Shown: one piece after another, positions 22,131-34,611 of the stretch
How positions within the stretch are numbered: position 1 is the first letter of the stretch
Layout of the letters: the number at the start of each line of letters is the position of its first letter
NCBI GenBank assembly: GCA_003586115.2
Contig: QVOM02000116.1
Location: forward strand, 38,446,128-38,510,127
Direction of reading: 5' to 3'
Length of the DNA: 64,000 nt
Source of the DNA: Salvator merianae
Taxonomy: Eukaryota > Chordata > Lepidosauria > Squamata > Teiidae
Program-made: the position numbers and the translations under genes
The notes under the pieces: model-generated
Seen by the model: only the letters and a program-made list of their open reading frames with translations
Database searches by the model: none
What the model was told of the DNA's origin: nothing

Positions 22131-24462
22131 AAATGTTGGGAAACACCATGGAGGCCCCTGAGTAGCTTTATCGACACATTTCTCTCTAGATGTCCCAGGC
22201 TGCAGCTTGTATCAGATCTTGCCAACTGGGTAAAAGGTGAAGGAATACAGGAGCTGAGAACCAGTGTGCTATATCAGGGTTCAAATTTCTACTTGGCCAT
22301 GACAATTCTGAGGGGGGACCTTGGACCAGTGCTCCTTACAGGTTGTCTCATGGAGCCGCAGCAACTTATCCCCTTGAACAAAGTGCCCCTGGGGGTAAGG
22401 AGAGGCATAGCCTAGACGGGCATCTCGTCTTTGCCAAGCGTCTGAATTTATATGTATAAACGCATCTTTAGAAACAATTAACATACTTTAATATTGTCAG
22501 AACATGCATTAGAATACTGCCGAATTAATAGAGGAACTGGAAAGAAAACGCAAAAAGAACAAATAGAAAATATCGAAAAAAGAAGAACAGTTTGCATAAG
22601 ATTCCATAATGTCTCTGCTTGAGCACAGAAGTTTGGCTTGGGTCCATCCTACTGAGAGATAAGTAAGCAAAGAGAGTGGGGTTCTTTCTATGATGGGGTG
22701 AAGGAAACAGTCTCTCCTGTCAAGGCTACTGTTGGTAGCTGCAGCAACTATTTAACTGCCTAGTGATAAAACACCCAGCTGGAGAGGGCAATAAATCTTG
22801 TCAGTCACTCAATCTTGCTGACATACAGGTTTTTTTTAGCACAATCTTTTAATGGTAGCTGTTTGGTTTGCAAAGTAACACGAGCCGGGTCAGGACCAGA
22901 ATAAACTCTCAGAAGATGCTGGAGACTAAGCAAGGATTGTCATCAAGAACATAGCTGAGTTGCAGGTAACAGGACAAACACACAGAGCTAAGATACTAAA
23001 ATTGAAGGACTTGCCAAGATGTTGGTCAAGGAAATGGGTTGAAGGCATAAGGTAACATAATGTGATGAAGCATAAGGAAGCATTTAGGTGTGGATATGTT
23101 TCCAGCTACCAGTGCTGGCTTAAGAAATTTGTGCCAAGCAACTCCACTCTGTTTGCAGCTGAATTTCATTAGGAGTTGGGCTCAGCATTTGTCCTCCTGT
23201 TAGCATTTATGACCTTCAAGTTTCTGTACTGCTCTTCCATCTTGGTTAAAATGTATCTCCTTCAGTGCTCACGGGGGTGGGCAACTGAGCCTCCTGGTCT
23301 GAGGCTGCTTCCTTGCCCTGGCAGCATAGGGTGTTCCAAGATGGGGATGCTTGTTCCCATCCTGGGGTGGTGATATGGGTCATCCACATGTCCTGCACCT
23401 CATCCCTCACTGACTTTGGAATTGACGACTCAGCTCTGTTCATGCAGACACTGAAGAAATAGGGTAGAAAATGGATACTCTGCTTCATGTAGGCTTCTCT
23501 ACAGAACTACCATGGTTGTGAGCAGAAGTCTGAGGCGTTTTCTGTGTGGTGTGCATTGGTGCAGAAGTGCAAGATCTGTCTTGGCCCAGGTTGCGTGAAC
23601 AGCAGCCAGTGGGTGGCAGCCCATGCTGTCTGCATTATGGTGGCCTAAACTGGAACAACTTTGGAGACCCAGGAATGAAGGCTGCATTTCTGATATTGCT
23701 GGCAGGGGTTGTTTCTCCAGGCATCTGGAAACGGCCCATTTTTGAGGCTGTTCCCAGGAGTCCAGGGAAATGGTGCTGGGGTTTCTTCTTTGGCTAGCAC
23801 AGAGCAGCCATCTGCACTGCACTGCTAGATGTATCATCTGAAGATGGCTGGATCAATGTACCTGTGGGAATGTAGGTTCTGGCGCCATTTTCTTGCAAGG
23901 TCCAATCCAGTTCTGGTCCCAGGCATGGCCTCTCTGTGGGCTAACCCATGATGTGGGTGTGGTTTTCAACAGGGGCTGTTAGCTCAAGCCAGCAGCCCAG
24001 TGCATGTCCTGCCTGAATGTTCAATACAGAAAAGAACATCTAAACAAGGAATTCTTATTTGCTTTGACTGTATGTTCATCGTTCCATTCTCAGCTTCCCC
24101 CTCTCTTTTCAGCAAAAAAAATAAGACGTGGGGAAGTCAGTTGTCTGTAATCTGCTAAATGGTTCTGCCAACTTCTAGACTATGTTATTCATCAAGTATT
24201 CCTGCTTCTAACAAATGTAATGTATCTTACCATAGTAGGACAGCTTGGAACCTGTCTGCCTGTTCAGCTCATGATTGGGTAACTTCATGGTCTCCTAGCA
24301 CTGCTGTTTTATGATTCGTTGGCAGTCTGCAGACATGGAAAAAATGCCAGTATCCTGCCAGCATCCTAGTGGGGTTGGCAGACAGGCCCACACTATGTTT
24401 AAAATGCTAGCATCTTGCTAGAATCCATCAGAGTGAACATCAAGGAATTCACTGCATACACA
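22131..24462. other. Unassigned non-coding DNA
   Basis: No gene. The part near 23500-23900 has transposon-like short inverted words (ctggaacaactttggagacc) and opposing open frames, and may be a degraded MITE. The remainder shows nothing recognisable. Confidence 0.3.
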
Positions 24463-24478
24463 AAGAAAATGAAAGAAA

Positions 24479-24538
<60 letters not shown>

Positions 24539-24543
24539 AAAGA
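24463..24543. repeat. (GAAA)n microsatellite
   Basis: About twenty GAAA units with few interruptions. A likely length-variable locus. Confidence 0.95.
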
Positions 24544-24750
24544 GACAATGCAGCAAGTTTCAAGGAAAGCAATCTACTGCTGTACTAATACAGTGTGCAG
24601 CAGTCTGGCAGCCTCTCTTGTGGGGGAACCATGGCATTCTTCTGCACTGTCCTGAGGCACACATAATCTTTCAACCAGTTCTAGTACTGATCTGGAGAGC
24701 TCCTACAGACAGAGCAGAGAAAGCAGACCTGTATCTCACCCACTTCCAGA

Positions 24751-24850
24751 TGTTGGTGAACTCAGTCTACCATTAATGTTGGCCATCATGGCCAATGGCA
24801 AAGGAGGATGGGAGTTTTAGTTCAACATATGAAGGCTACACAATTACTAT
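24751..24850. mobile_element. hAT-type MITE remnant
   Basis: Contains cttccagatgttggtgaact and, further right, gatgggagttttagttcaac: the central inverted words of the reptile hAT MITE also seen at 33940 and 57725. The terminal CAGGGG-type ends are lost or unrecognised. Confidence 0.4.
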
Positions 24851-27002
24851 TGTTTATACTGATGGATGCTGCTAGCAGCTGGAATCCAACAGAATGTGAA
24901 GCAGAGGGATATTCACCATCGGGCAGAACTGTTTTTTTGCCAGGAGCCCAGTAACTAAAGGACCTCAGAAACTACTACAGATGTTTCCAGCTTGGCTGGA
25001 ATTTATTGTTCCATCCTGTGTATGCTTTTGGTTTCAGTCTGCATCCTATGGCAGGGGAAGCATCTTGCTTTCTTTGCCAGGAACCCACTCCACTCTAGCT
25101 GCACCCCTGATCTAAAGGTCTGGTATCTCTGAGCCTTTCTGCACTTACGCGTAGAATGGTTCCTGATAGTGACCTAATGACCTCCTTCCTACACCCTGGT
25201 ATGGTCCAAGGGGGGGGGCATGCCCACACTAGCATGCTTCATGTGCATTGGATGAGAGGTCCGAAATGGCTGCCTAGTCTTTGTTATTCATGTTAATGCA
25301 GCATAGCTATGGGATGGCTGCCTTCTTGGCACTCCATAGGCCTTGCGCAACCATGACCTTTATGTCCATCCTCCTCTTTGGCTGGGGCTCCTAAAATCAA
25401 TTTCATGGTGACCAAGCCATAGAAGAGTCCTGCTAGCTACTAACACCATTCTTTTTTCTTTTTAAAAAATTTATATTAGGATATTTTTCTCAGCGGTGAG
25501 GCTACCATATGCCATTGAAACTGGAATTGCAGCATTTAGCTCCTCACCTAGGTGGTGGTATTTATGTTGTTGCATTTACATTGTGGCTGCTGACAGGTTG
25601 CCTTTGTTCTTTGGCCAATGTTGGCCAAGATCCTGGAGTCTCAGAACACCTGCTGTATCCTGAGTGATATATCTCCCTTGGAATGTGTGGGGCCAATCAC
25701 GTGGGTGGAAGGACAAATCAGTTAGTATGGTTGGTTGCTAGCTGCTTAACTGACTCTGCTTAAATGTCTGACTTGGAAAACCTAGGCTTGGAAGAACAGC
25801 AAGGGATGTTTGTTATTGGTTACAGCATCAACACAGTGAACTATATTCAGTCAGCAATAGGAAAGAGCATGACAGCAAGGCTATCTTGAGTTTAAAGCCT
25901 CCATAACCATCCAAACAACTTGGAGGACTGAGCAGTGTTCTCCTTAAACTTGAAACAAAATGGTCAAAATGTTTTGGATGTGCCGGACATAGAGATGTGT
26001 GGGAGAATTTTGAATACACCATTGTTTCCAGTGGGTACTTCCCAGGGATACCAAAACGGGTTGGGTGTTAGGGCATGCTTTGTGCTACATAGAATCGATC
26101 CAGAAAGGAAAGGAATAATCCAGTGATTAAAAATAAATAATCACCACCGTTGTCAATCAACAAGGGAAAAACATACTACAAAATGACTTGAAATCAAGTT
26201 GGGTTTTTTTGGTGTTTGGTTGATGTTGTTTTTTGCTGTTGTTGAGCTTAAAGTAGGTGATTCTTAGAAGGCTGTTCCATTTTGAAATTGAAATGGTGTG
26301 TTTCAGTTTGAAATTGTTTAGACTGGAAACATTTTGCATATCCCTATTCAGAGCTCTCATCTGTAATAAGGTATTAATATTACTAACTTAACTTACAAGG
26401 TAGCTGTAAAAATTGCAGCTAGATGATGCATGTAAACTGTGGCTGCTTGCTCATAGCCCGATGGTGTGGGTCTCAGATCAGCCAGGGGGAAGCATATTCA
26501 GACACTCCCACCCCCTGCCAGTTCTCAGTTCCACCCTAAAGTCCCCAGTGATGTGCCCTCATGTTAAATCCTTTGTGACTACTCTGAGGGTATATTATAT
26601 GGGGAAGATATCTCTTCATCCTCTTTATGGATGCAAGGAGTGTGGAGGAGGAGACTTACCTGCTGCTTTACTGGAGCACCAAAAGTGACGGACTTTAGGC
26701 CACCTTTCTGGTGCTCTGAGGAGCGGCCTGTGCCAGAAACCACACTACTGAAGGGGAGGGGGTTCACTTGCAGCAGTCTTCCTCCAAAGGCTGGGAGATG
26801 CTGCAAGTCCCGTGACATTTCCCCACCCATTTGGACACTTGAATAACAGTTCAACATATCCAACACTAACAAAACTTCCCTGGCTCAGTCAAGTTAAACG
26901 CTTTATATCCCAACATGGTTTTGGCACTACAGAGTTGGGGATGTTTTCCTTTTGTAACTATCACTTCAATGATCCCTAGCGCTAGAGAACAATGGTCAGT
27001 GG
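24851..27002. other. Unassigned non-coding DNA with one loose TIR
   Basis: A MITE-like left end (gcctttctgcacttacgc, about 25136) has no matching right end, so it is probably a truncated copy. A minus-strand pair of splice-like signals brackets 88 bp near 26657-26744, but this segment is itself an imperfect inverted repeat and I do not call it an exon. Confidence 0.3.
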
Positions 27003-27184
27003 CAGTGGCGACCTGTCACTTTAAGGGCGAGTGTTTGGAACCTGCGGGAAGAGGGCGATTGCTGGCTGCGGCCTCTGGGCCTCAGTACTGTCACAGCTGC
27101 GACACTACTGAGGCCCCGCGAACAGCGATCACCCCCTTCCTGCGGGGTCAGAACACCTGCCCTTAAAGCGACGGGCCATCACTG
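27003..27184. mobile_element. Palindromic hAT-like MITE, full copy B
   Basis: Left cagtggcgacctgtcacttt, right aaagcgacgggccatcactg, nearly self-complementary over 182 bp with the axis near 27095. Flanks gtcagtgg and gtcaatgg match at seven of eight bases. Its base composition is much richer in G and C than the surrounding AT-rich DNA. Confidence 0.88.
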
Positions 27185-27354
27185 GTCAATGGCTATAAAA
27201 GAAGCTGTGGCCCAAAAAAGAAGAACTTTTACAAACAATAGTTCCATAAACAATTTAATGTCAGTCACGGATGCTTTTCTCTCATCTTTGGTAGAATCTG
27301 CACAGGGAAGGCACTGAGTACTTTAAACTTTCCTCCTTCCTCCTTCCAAATTAA

Positions 27355-27890
27355 GTACTGCTGTTCTTTTTTACTATTAATAATTTTTTATTAAGGTTAA
27401 AACATCTTGTTACATAGAGCTGTTCTAATAACACCAACTGGTACAATTTATACTTTACTACTAATTTACTGACTTCTGATCTTCTCCTGAACGATTGATT
27501 GGTATCTTTAACCTTCATCTCCTTTTGTTTATTCTTTTAGTGCCCCAATATCTTTGTCAGTCATCATTCTTCAAGGCCTGCCAGTGGTAGTTCTAAATCT
27601 GATATCTGTAGATAGTCAATAAAAGGTCAGCAGTTGTTCACAAAGTTTGACGTAGTTTTATCTCTTGGTAAATTTGTCCATTTGTCCATTTCTGCAAAAT
27701 CCATCAATTTTATAATCCAGTCCTCCAATGATGGAATTTTCAGCAATTTCATAAGTAGTGCTGTTCTTAATGCTGTGGCATGCTGTCTGCACCTCACCAC
27801 TGCCCTGCCTATTGGGATCAAAGGAGAGATACTCCAGCTTTGATCGTGATGGATAGGGAGGGAGGCAAACCTCCCCCCCACCATCAGAAT
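27355..27890 (-). pseudogene. L1-like LINE, ORF2 C-terminal end and 3' tail
   Basis: On the minus strand the 85-codon frame at 27627-27884 contains SLEDWIIKLMDFAEMDKW, then a short stop-broken stretch like the FxxxWxPFIDYL end of L1 ORF2. To the left the plus strand is T-rich (ttttttattaagg), the complement of an A-rich 3' tail. Only the last part of the element is present, as expected from 5' truncation. Confidence 0.65.
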
Positions 27891-28722
27891 TGAAGTGAGG
27901 AAATTCTCAGCTTCAACTCTGACAAGAGAGCAGTTTACAAAAACAGGGAATGGTCTTGCAAGTCATTTCCTGTGTTCAAACACTAGAAAAGCTGCCAAGG
28001 GGACCAATAAGTACCCTTGAGCAGGTACAGAAGCAGATCACAAGGGAAGAACAGTGTGAAGCACTATAATAGCACTTGTGCCACTGGGACAAGGACATCC
28101 ACACCGATGCTGTGCTGCTCCTGCACATTGAATATGAGTGGGGGGACAGTGTCATGCGGACACCTGGCCCTTATGGTGCATTCTCAGTACCCTAAAGACA
28201 TTGTGCAGATCCTGTGCAGATCTAGGAGGAATGCCCATTTGGGCATTTTTAGCTTCGCAGGGCTGTTCAGAAGGCTATATGGATTTATTCAGAATATTGT
28301 TAAGTGATTTCAGAAAAGGATCCATACGATGAGAAACCAAGAAGCAGAAAAGCAGAATATTTGTCTGAAAGCATAATACTGCTTATGTAGTGGCCCACAG
28401 ATACAAAGCTTTTGGCAGCCTCTGCTAAGGGCACACCCAGAGTAATTAGCTGGTTTCTCATTGTGCTTGACCTGCTTTTATGCCAACATTTATATGCAGG
28501 GGTTATGAACAGAACCATTCTGTGAGTTTCAGTTTCATCCATATGCCAGATTCAGTTTGTGAAGACCTGCAAGCTAATCCAGTCTTGGTGTTGTATCTGA
28601 CTTGAAAATTGGTATGTGCCATTTGCAGGATTAAGTTTAAGAACATTGCTTTTTCTGGAGCATTGGCAGTGGCACTCCAAATGCTGAATCTAAGGCAAGA
28701 GACAGTTGACTCGGTGCACTAA
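27891..28722. other. Unassigned non-coding DNA
   Basis: Open frames at 28017-28307 and 28300-28542 have no recognisable motif. No repeat ends. Confidence 0.3.
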
Positions 28723-29170
28723 AGGCTTTCCTTCTGCACGTTAGTGCAGAATATGTGAGGCCTTGGCCACTGCTAATATACTCTGTACAGGATGGAGCAT
28801 GATCCAGATCAGGAGGCATCAGGATCATCCGTAGACCTCAGTATCAAGGCCTGCCAGCATACTAGCAGGGCCTAATCTGGAACACAGAGGTGTAAACCTT
28901 TGTGTTCCAGTTTATAGGGAGACCCATTTCAGTGGCACAGCTTATTGTGTCATCAAAATGAGTCTCCCAGGGTTTTGAGGCCAGGAAATTCATTCCTGGC
29001 TATTGGAGCTTGTGCACTGGCTCTGAAGCTCAACTGAGGTTTAGGGCTTGGCCGGGAGCTGGGCTAGAACATGCAATTGCTGTTCAGAGTGATCCATCCC
29101 AGCCTTGGGATGGATTGCTCTGTTCCTGCCCTACTTTTCTGGACTATGAGAGGTAGGTGTAGAAAGGCCT
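28723..29170 (+). mobile_element. Three-hairpin MITE family, copy 1
   Basis: Left aggctttccttctgcacg, right gtaggtgtagaaaggcct. Inside, in order: a gacccatttcagtggcacag...catcaaaatgagtctc hairpin, then ccaggaaattcattcctgg, then ggagcttgtgcactgg. About 448 bp, no coding capacity. The order and orientation match the copies at 30033, 52810 and 60067. Confidence 0.65.
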
Positions 29171-30032
29171 AAGATTTGTTAATGTCTTACCCCGAGATCC
29201 AGGTTTTTACCTCTTATATAGCCTTCTTGTACTATGCCAGATCCCTGGACTGGAAGCTGTGGTGGTTTTGAACCCGCTGTGGCTACCCCCTTTAGATAGT
29301 TCCTGTGAGTTTTGTATTTTTTTTTTTTAAAAAGGAAGTTTAATGATTCTTGTTATATTTTAGCAATGTTTTTCAATGCTTAACTTCTTGTGAGCAACCC
29401 TGAGTAGAGATGTACAAAATTTGTTTTGCGTTCACATATTCAGTCAAATGTTTCACATTTGTGGATATTCAAATTGAACTGAAACATGCTTTTCACATTT
29501 CCAGAGTTTGATCGAAATGAACCAGTTTCTGCCCTTACAAAAGCAGAATATTCAACTGAATATTCATCCATGAATATTTAATCCATGAAAAGGACATTTT
29601 TAATTGGGAAAACATCACGAAAAGTTCAAAAACAAGTGCAAAACCCTGCCTGTTTGATGTTGCAATTTGCCAACACCGGTTTTCACTTTGATAGCAAATA
29701 GAAAACACAAATTTCATTTGTGTGCATCCCTAACTCTGAGTGCCATAAGGTGTTGGTTAGGGTGTAATAAGGCTCCCACAAACCACTGCACAGTGTAAGG
29801 CTGTGTTTCTATTACGCAATAATGGAGCCCTTAAATGAGGCAAGTTTCCAACATTCCTCATGGAGACCCAATACCTGAGGGGCCGATCAAGGTACTTTTA
29901 TTGTGTAATGGAGACATAGCCTAAAATTGTGTTACGCAAGTAATTTGACACCTAGGGGAAGTATGGAGGACTAACAGTGCCTCAGAGATCAAATTACATT
30001 ATTTTAAGTTTCCAGGATTGCATTAAACAAGT
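29171..30032. other. Unassigned non-coding DNA, AT-rich
   Basis: Has short inverted words around 29400-29700 (attcatccatgaat, gaatatttaatccatgaa) that could belong to an old palindromic element, but no ends were resolved. Confidence 0.3.
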
Positions 30033-30382
30033 GCACTTTCTGCACTTACCTTTAGTTCAGACTAAGGGGCCTCGAAGTCCATTCTGGGCGTCATAAGTCT
30101 GAAGTTCATTTCTGGGCTTCATTGGTCCACACTGGGACTACCGTTAGACTGTTTATTCTGCTCTGTCCTGGTCCAGAATATGGAAGTGTGCAGAAAACAT
30201 GCTTCCATGATTGGGGCTACTGGTGGACCATTTCGTTGATGTACCAAAGCACACTGCTGAAATGGGTCCCCTGGTGGTTCCGGGGCTAGGAATGAAAGTT
30301 CCCTCAGAGGCAGGTCCTGAAGGTCATGTGAGCTTTGGGGCCAGGGCTGTTCAGAACACAGGCCTTTCAGGGCAGAAAGGGT
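30033..30382 (+). mobile_element. Three-hairpin MITE family, copy 2
   Basis: Left end gcactttctgcacttacc, right end gggcagaaagggtc. The middle hairpin (ggaccatttcgttgatgt...gctgaaatgggtcc) and third hairpin (ctaggaatgaaagttcc, about 30286) are present. The first hairpin is not evident. 350 bp, shorter than its relatives, suggesting an internal loss. Confidence 0.65.
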
Positions 30383-31228
30383 CAAGGGAAGAGTCATTTT
30401 ATCAACAAAGGAAACAGTACTGCAAAAACTGTGCTATACAATTCATATTTCACCAACCTTGAAGCAGCAAAACCATACGGTACAAGCTGTGTTTTATGAG
30501 GGACAACTGTAAAATAAATCCTGAGTATCAAGGTCATCTGTTCTAATTGTTCCACTATGGTTGAACAGCATTGATTATATGGTGCCTCTAGCTACTCCAG
30601 AGGAAACTTTCTGTTCTTGGTAACTACATGGCTCAAGTTGTTTTTTCCCACAATAGCAGGGAACAACTATGAGGTCCAGAAAGTGTGGTCAGGTCTGGTA
30701 TCCAGGGAACCAGATGTACTCAGGGGAGCTGCTTACGTTCAAGAGGGAATTATTTCTTTGTGGCCCTCCACACTCTTGGAGTAAACTAGGCCAGGTGTTC
30801 TACTATTTCAAATGACTTGCCACCAAGTTATATAAGGCTGAGAGAAGGAACAGAAGGAATGAAATGGAAGTATTGTACTCAAGTCCTTTGTTTTCTTCCC
30901 CAGCCTGTTCTGAAGATCTATAATAGCATTATGATTTGCATGCACGGTGTGGCAAATGGTCAAACTGGATGTGACTTCATTTGCTCTTTTTAAAAAAATG
31001 CACATTAGCTTAGAAAAAGTTATTATAGGAGTTCTAATTCAAACTGAAATAGTGCAACGCCATGCTTTCCCACCTCCTGCAACCCCCCCCTACATTCCAT
31101 TGCTATTTCAAGTGGTCTGTGCATTTTAAATTGAAGAGGATAGCAGCTGAGAGGACAATTTAAAGATTGTGGAATGTGGCAGGGTGGCAGTAGAAGCAGT
31201 TGGTGGATCTGAACTGTGACATAAAGGT
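30383..31228. other. Unassigned non-coding DNA
   Basis: No gene or recognised repeat. Confidence 0.3.
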
Positions 31229-31775
31229 GTAGATCATAAGAACATAAGAGGATCCCTGCTGGATCAGGCCACAGCCCATCTAGTCCAGCATCCTGTCTCA
31301 CGCAGTGGCCCACCAATTGCTTCTGGGCATTCTCAAGCAGAAGATGAAGGCAAAGAGTTTACCTGCTCTTGATCCCTGCAAATGGCCTTTAAAGACATCC
31401 TGCCTGTCTCTGCAACCTGGAGGCTATACCTAGATATCTACTCTACTAGTCATTGATATATCTGACCTCCATTAATTAGTCAATCACTTCTGAAAGCCAT
31501 CCAGGGTGGTGGCCATTGCTACCTCCTCTGGTAGTGAATTCCCTAGACTGAGGACCCACTGGTTGAAAACATATTTCCCCTTGTCAGTCCTAACTTTCCT
31601 GCCCATCAGCTTCATAGAGTGACCCCTGGTTCTAGTGTTGTGCTATATGGAGAAGAAATGTTCTCTATCCACTTTTCCCACACCTTGCATGTTTTTATAA
31701 ACTTCAGTCCAGTCCATCTTAAACTCCATCTTTCAATGTTGAATAGGCCTAGACTTTGCAACCTGATCTCACCTC
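31229..31775 (-). mobile_element. CR1 LINE 3' end, 5'-truncated
   Basis: The plus strand begins aagaacataagaggatccct, then ctggatcaggcc, catctagtccagcatcctgt: the complement of the widespread reptile CR1 3' untranslated end. Further right, ccatccagggtggtggccat, gaattccctaga and gaagaaatgttctctatcca are the complement of the CR1 ORF2 C-terminus. The reading region carries stops. About 550 bp remain, so it is a dead 5'-truncated copy. Confidence 0.85.
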
Positions 31776-31827
31776 TTTGCCCTGGCCTTTGGCTAAATAA
31801 GGAATCAGCTTTTCCTCCCCATTTTCA

Positions 31828-31955
31828 GGCACTGTTATTGTTATTGTTTTAGTATGTTCATTTTATATTGATTTTTAATGTTGTTAATCTGCCCTGAGAC
31901 CTTCAGGTATAGGGTGGGATTAAAATGCAAACAATAAATAAATAAATAAATGGAC
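31828..31955 (+). repeat. L2-like 3' tail with (AAAT)n
   Basis: gttgttaatctgccctgaga, then ccttcaggtatagggtggga and repeated aaataaat units. The layout is the same as in the tails at 11505 and 45035, which suggests a single source family. Confidence 0.55.
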
Positions 31956-33035
31956 ATGTAGCACACAACAAAAAGAAGATTGAAGGACATTTGTAGCAGG
32001 ACAGCATGGAAGGTTCTGCTGCCTGCCATATCTTCCCTAACTCTTAGATTTATTCCTTGATTTGCATAGGGCATGAACGTGCTGGAAAAGCTCAGGTATT
32101 ACCTCTAAAAGCAGCTGATGAACATGGGCACAACAGGAAGTGTCAGAACTGGTGCACAGCACTTTTCTGACTTTGGTTGAAGCCCATGGACCACCAGCTA
32201 ATCTCTAAAATTGTTCATGCACTGATTTTAAGTGAGTCCACTGTACCCCAAGTTGCTGGCTACTCTTGGTTACTCCTGTCTGCTCAAGCCTCTCCTTGAT
32301 GCTTGCCTCTATCTTCTGCAGGGATTTTGATCAGAACTGCTTGGGATGACCACACAAGACTTTTGTCTCTCAGATGAACTTCATGATACTCTTGGTTTAG
32401 ATAAGCTCATCAAATTGCCATGCAAAGACTAAAAGACATAGTTCAACAGAACTCACTCTCTTCCTTGCATGAGAACTCTATGGCAACGCATAGTCTCCTC
32501 TTTCTGGCAACTTCCCCAGGTTGTGCAAAATATCTTAAGATTTCTGATTGTTCTTTGGAGTCTTCCATATGCCCTAAGACATATGTGATGTTATGATGCT
32601 GAAGCATAGTACTGGAGACTTTTGTCAGGTCTCCACTTTAAAATGGAGGCCACTGCCCACCGGGCATGGGGGGAGGTGCCATGGTTGCCACAGAAAATGA
32701 TGCTTCCTCTTCTCCATTTTCTTAGCATGGGGGTGTCATGTCAGCACCAGATGGAAGCGCCTCCATTTATGGCAGAAAATCACACCCTCTGAACATGGCA
32801 CCTCCACTGGTGATCACACCTTGTGCAGTGTGATTGCCATGATGCATCAACAGAAGGCATGTTACTGGGTGCTTCCAATGGTAAGTGGAGAGATGGTTTC
32901 TCATTCGTGCATTGTTAATTTTGCCCTTTCTATAGGGACAACTGCAGAATAATGTGCGGATGGCCATTATCCTTGCTCCTGAGCCAAAGCAAGCATTCTA
33001 GACCAGGAGCAGACCCCTCAGTGCACGTCTCTGCC
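31956..33035. other. Unassigned non-coding DNA
   Basis: Near 32630-32830 there are inverted words (ggaggtgccatgg and catggcacctcc; cagaaaatgatg and cagaaaatcaca) that hint at a degraded MITE. Nothing else is recognised. Confidence 0.3.
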
Positions 33036-33108
33036 CCTGTGTGGATCATACCATTGTAAACTACCTTGAAAAAAAGTCTGGGAAAAGTGGTGTACAAATT
33101 AATAAAAA
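33036..33108 (+). repeat. L2-like 3' tail, diverged
   Basis: gtaaactaccttgaaaaaaa, then gaaaagtggtgtacaaatta and an A-rich end: the same tail type as 31828. Confidence 0.4.
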
Positions 33109-33422
33109 AAACAACCATAATTTTGTAATGCTTTTCCTCTGGGTTGTATACAGTGGAAAAGAGCAAAGTAGGAAGTAGCCACTGTCTATCAACAAGTTTT
33201 ACCAGAAAGATGATTTCAGTGAGTGTGCTACACATCACTGGAAGCCATTGGTGTACTTGTTTGTCAGAGGTCTTTTGCCTCTAAACCTCCGTTAGGAAAG
33301 TCATATTGTGACAGACAGGGAAGTCATATTGAGGATAGTACACTGCTGATTTGGTGCAGGCAGCCAGGCCCATCAGCTGCATTACTTGCTGCCTGCACTC
33401 CAGCATAGGCTGGCCATCCATA
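33109..33422. other. Unassigned non-coding DNA
   Basis: Nothing recognisable between the tail fragment and the MITE. Confidence 0.3.
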
Positions 33423-33928
33423 GGCCCTTTCTGCACTTATCTGCTTGCAATCCAAATCAGTAGGAACAGATTAGCCAAGACCACTGATCCAGATTGAGGG
33501 GAGGCATGGGTGGAATCAATGCCATCTGCACCTCACTTCATGGCCACAATGCTTGTCTGAGCTTTGCAGTGACAACCTCATGACTCCAAAGGCTAGAAAT
33601 GTTTATTCCTAGGTTTGGGGATTTGGGGGGGGGGGCTGCTTTTTGGTGGCACCTATGGGATGCTACTGAAAGGCATCCCCAAGTACTCCTGAATGTGGGG
33701 AGCATGCCTTCTGCATACCTCCCACGTTCAGGATCAGGGCCACTCGACCATCTGGTAGACCCAATTAAGCAAGTTTACCAGAAATCCAGATTAAGGCCTC
33801 CCTTAATCCAGATCTCACTCTGTCTCGTGCAGACAGAGCAGACCGTGTGTGTGTGTTCAGTTCTATGTGGCCTAGAAGTAAAGTACAGGAACCCTCAATA
33901 CAGATTAAGCATCCATGCAGAATGACCC
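33423..33928 (-). mobile_element. Three-hairpin MITE family, copy 3 (inverted)
   Basis: Left ggccctttctgcacttatct, right ccatgcagaatgaccc. Hairpins run in reverse order on the plus strand: ggctagaaatgtttattcct near 33592, a ggtggcacctatgggatg region, then gtagacccaattaagcaag near 33756. 506 bp, with a G10 run near 33626. Confidence 0.65.
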
Positions 33929-33939
33929 ATGGTTTAAAA

Positions 33940-34076
33940 CAGAAGTAGCTAATAAGAGGTCCTCCAGATGTTGCTAGGTGACATCTTCCATCTTCTCTAC
34001 CCAGCATGGCCAATAACAAGGAATTATGGGAGTCACTTATCAAAAACATCTGGAAAGCCATTTGTTTCCCACTCTG
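33940..34076. mobile_element. hAT-type MITE
   Basis: Left cagaagtagctaataagagg, then tcctccagatgttgctagg. Right acatctggaaagcc ... cccactctg. The ends pair as complements. Flanks gtttaaaa and gtttgggg share the first four bases, and the other four differ only by A/G transitions. It starts 11 bp after the preceding MITE. Confidence 0.55.
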
Positions 34077-34611
34077 GTTTGGGGAATCCCTTCTCTGAAA
34101 CTTAATTTTATCAGTGTGCAAAAAGAAGAGAGCCCTTAAAAGGCCAGTCAGCTTACTATTGTGGCATCCCAGCATAACAGAGCCAAATTTCCCAATTGTT
34201 GTCTTGAGGACTGAGCACCCAGCCAGCTGTGGAGGAAATAAGAGTTTACATTCTTGGAAATATCAGTTAGCACTAGTGTGCACATTTCCTGTGAGCTCTC
34301 CATGAAGATTAGGAAGGCTTCAGCAAAAGACTGAGCAGATTTCATTAAGTACCATTTTATTTTCTATTTCTCTGCATGGCTTTAGAGAGGAAATGCAGGC
34401 AGGCAGGAGAAAGAATAATTGAAACAATGTGTGTGTATTGTTGTTGTTTTTTAAAAAACTTTCCACCCCCAATTCAACACACATGCCCAGAATCTTCCCA
34501 AAGCTGAAGAACTTTTCTCCTCTGTTTCTCCCTTCCTTGTCCTCCACTTTTCAAGCTGAGACAGTATTAAGTTAGTGTGTTTCTTAAAGTGTGCTTTTTT
34601 TACTGTGTAGA
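34077..34611. other. Unassigned non-coding DNA
   Basis: No gene or recognised repeat. Confidence 0.3.

Noticed and set aside
24463..24543. Regular repeat considered as a CRISPR-like array
   Set aside because: It is a plain GAAA microsatellite with no spacers, and the DNA is vertebrate.
26657..26744. Minus-strand 88-bp segment with acceptor-like ccccttcag and donor gtaagt
   Set aside because: The segment contains an imperfect inverted repeat (gagcaccaaaagtg / cctttctggtgctc), the acceptor is not strongly pyrimidine-rich upstream, and the frame has no recognisable sequence.
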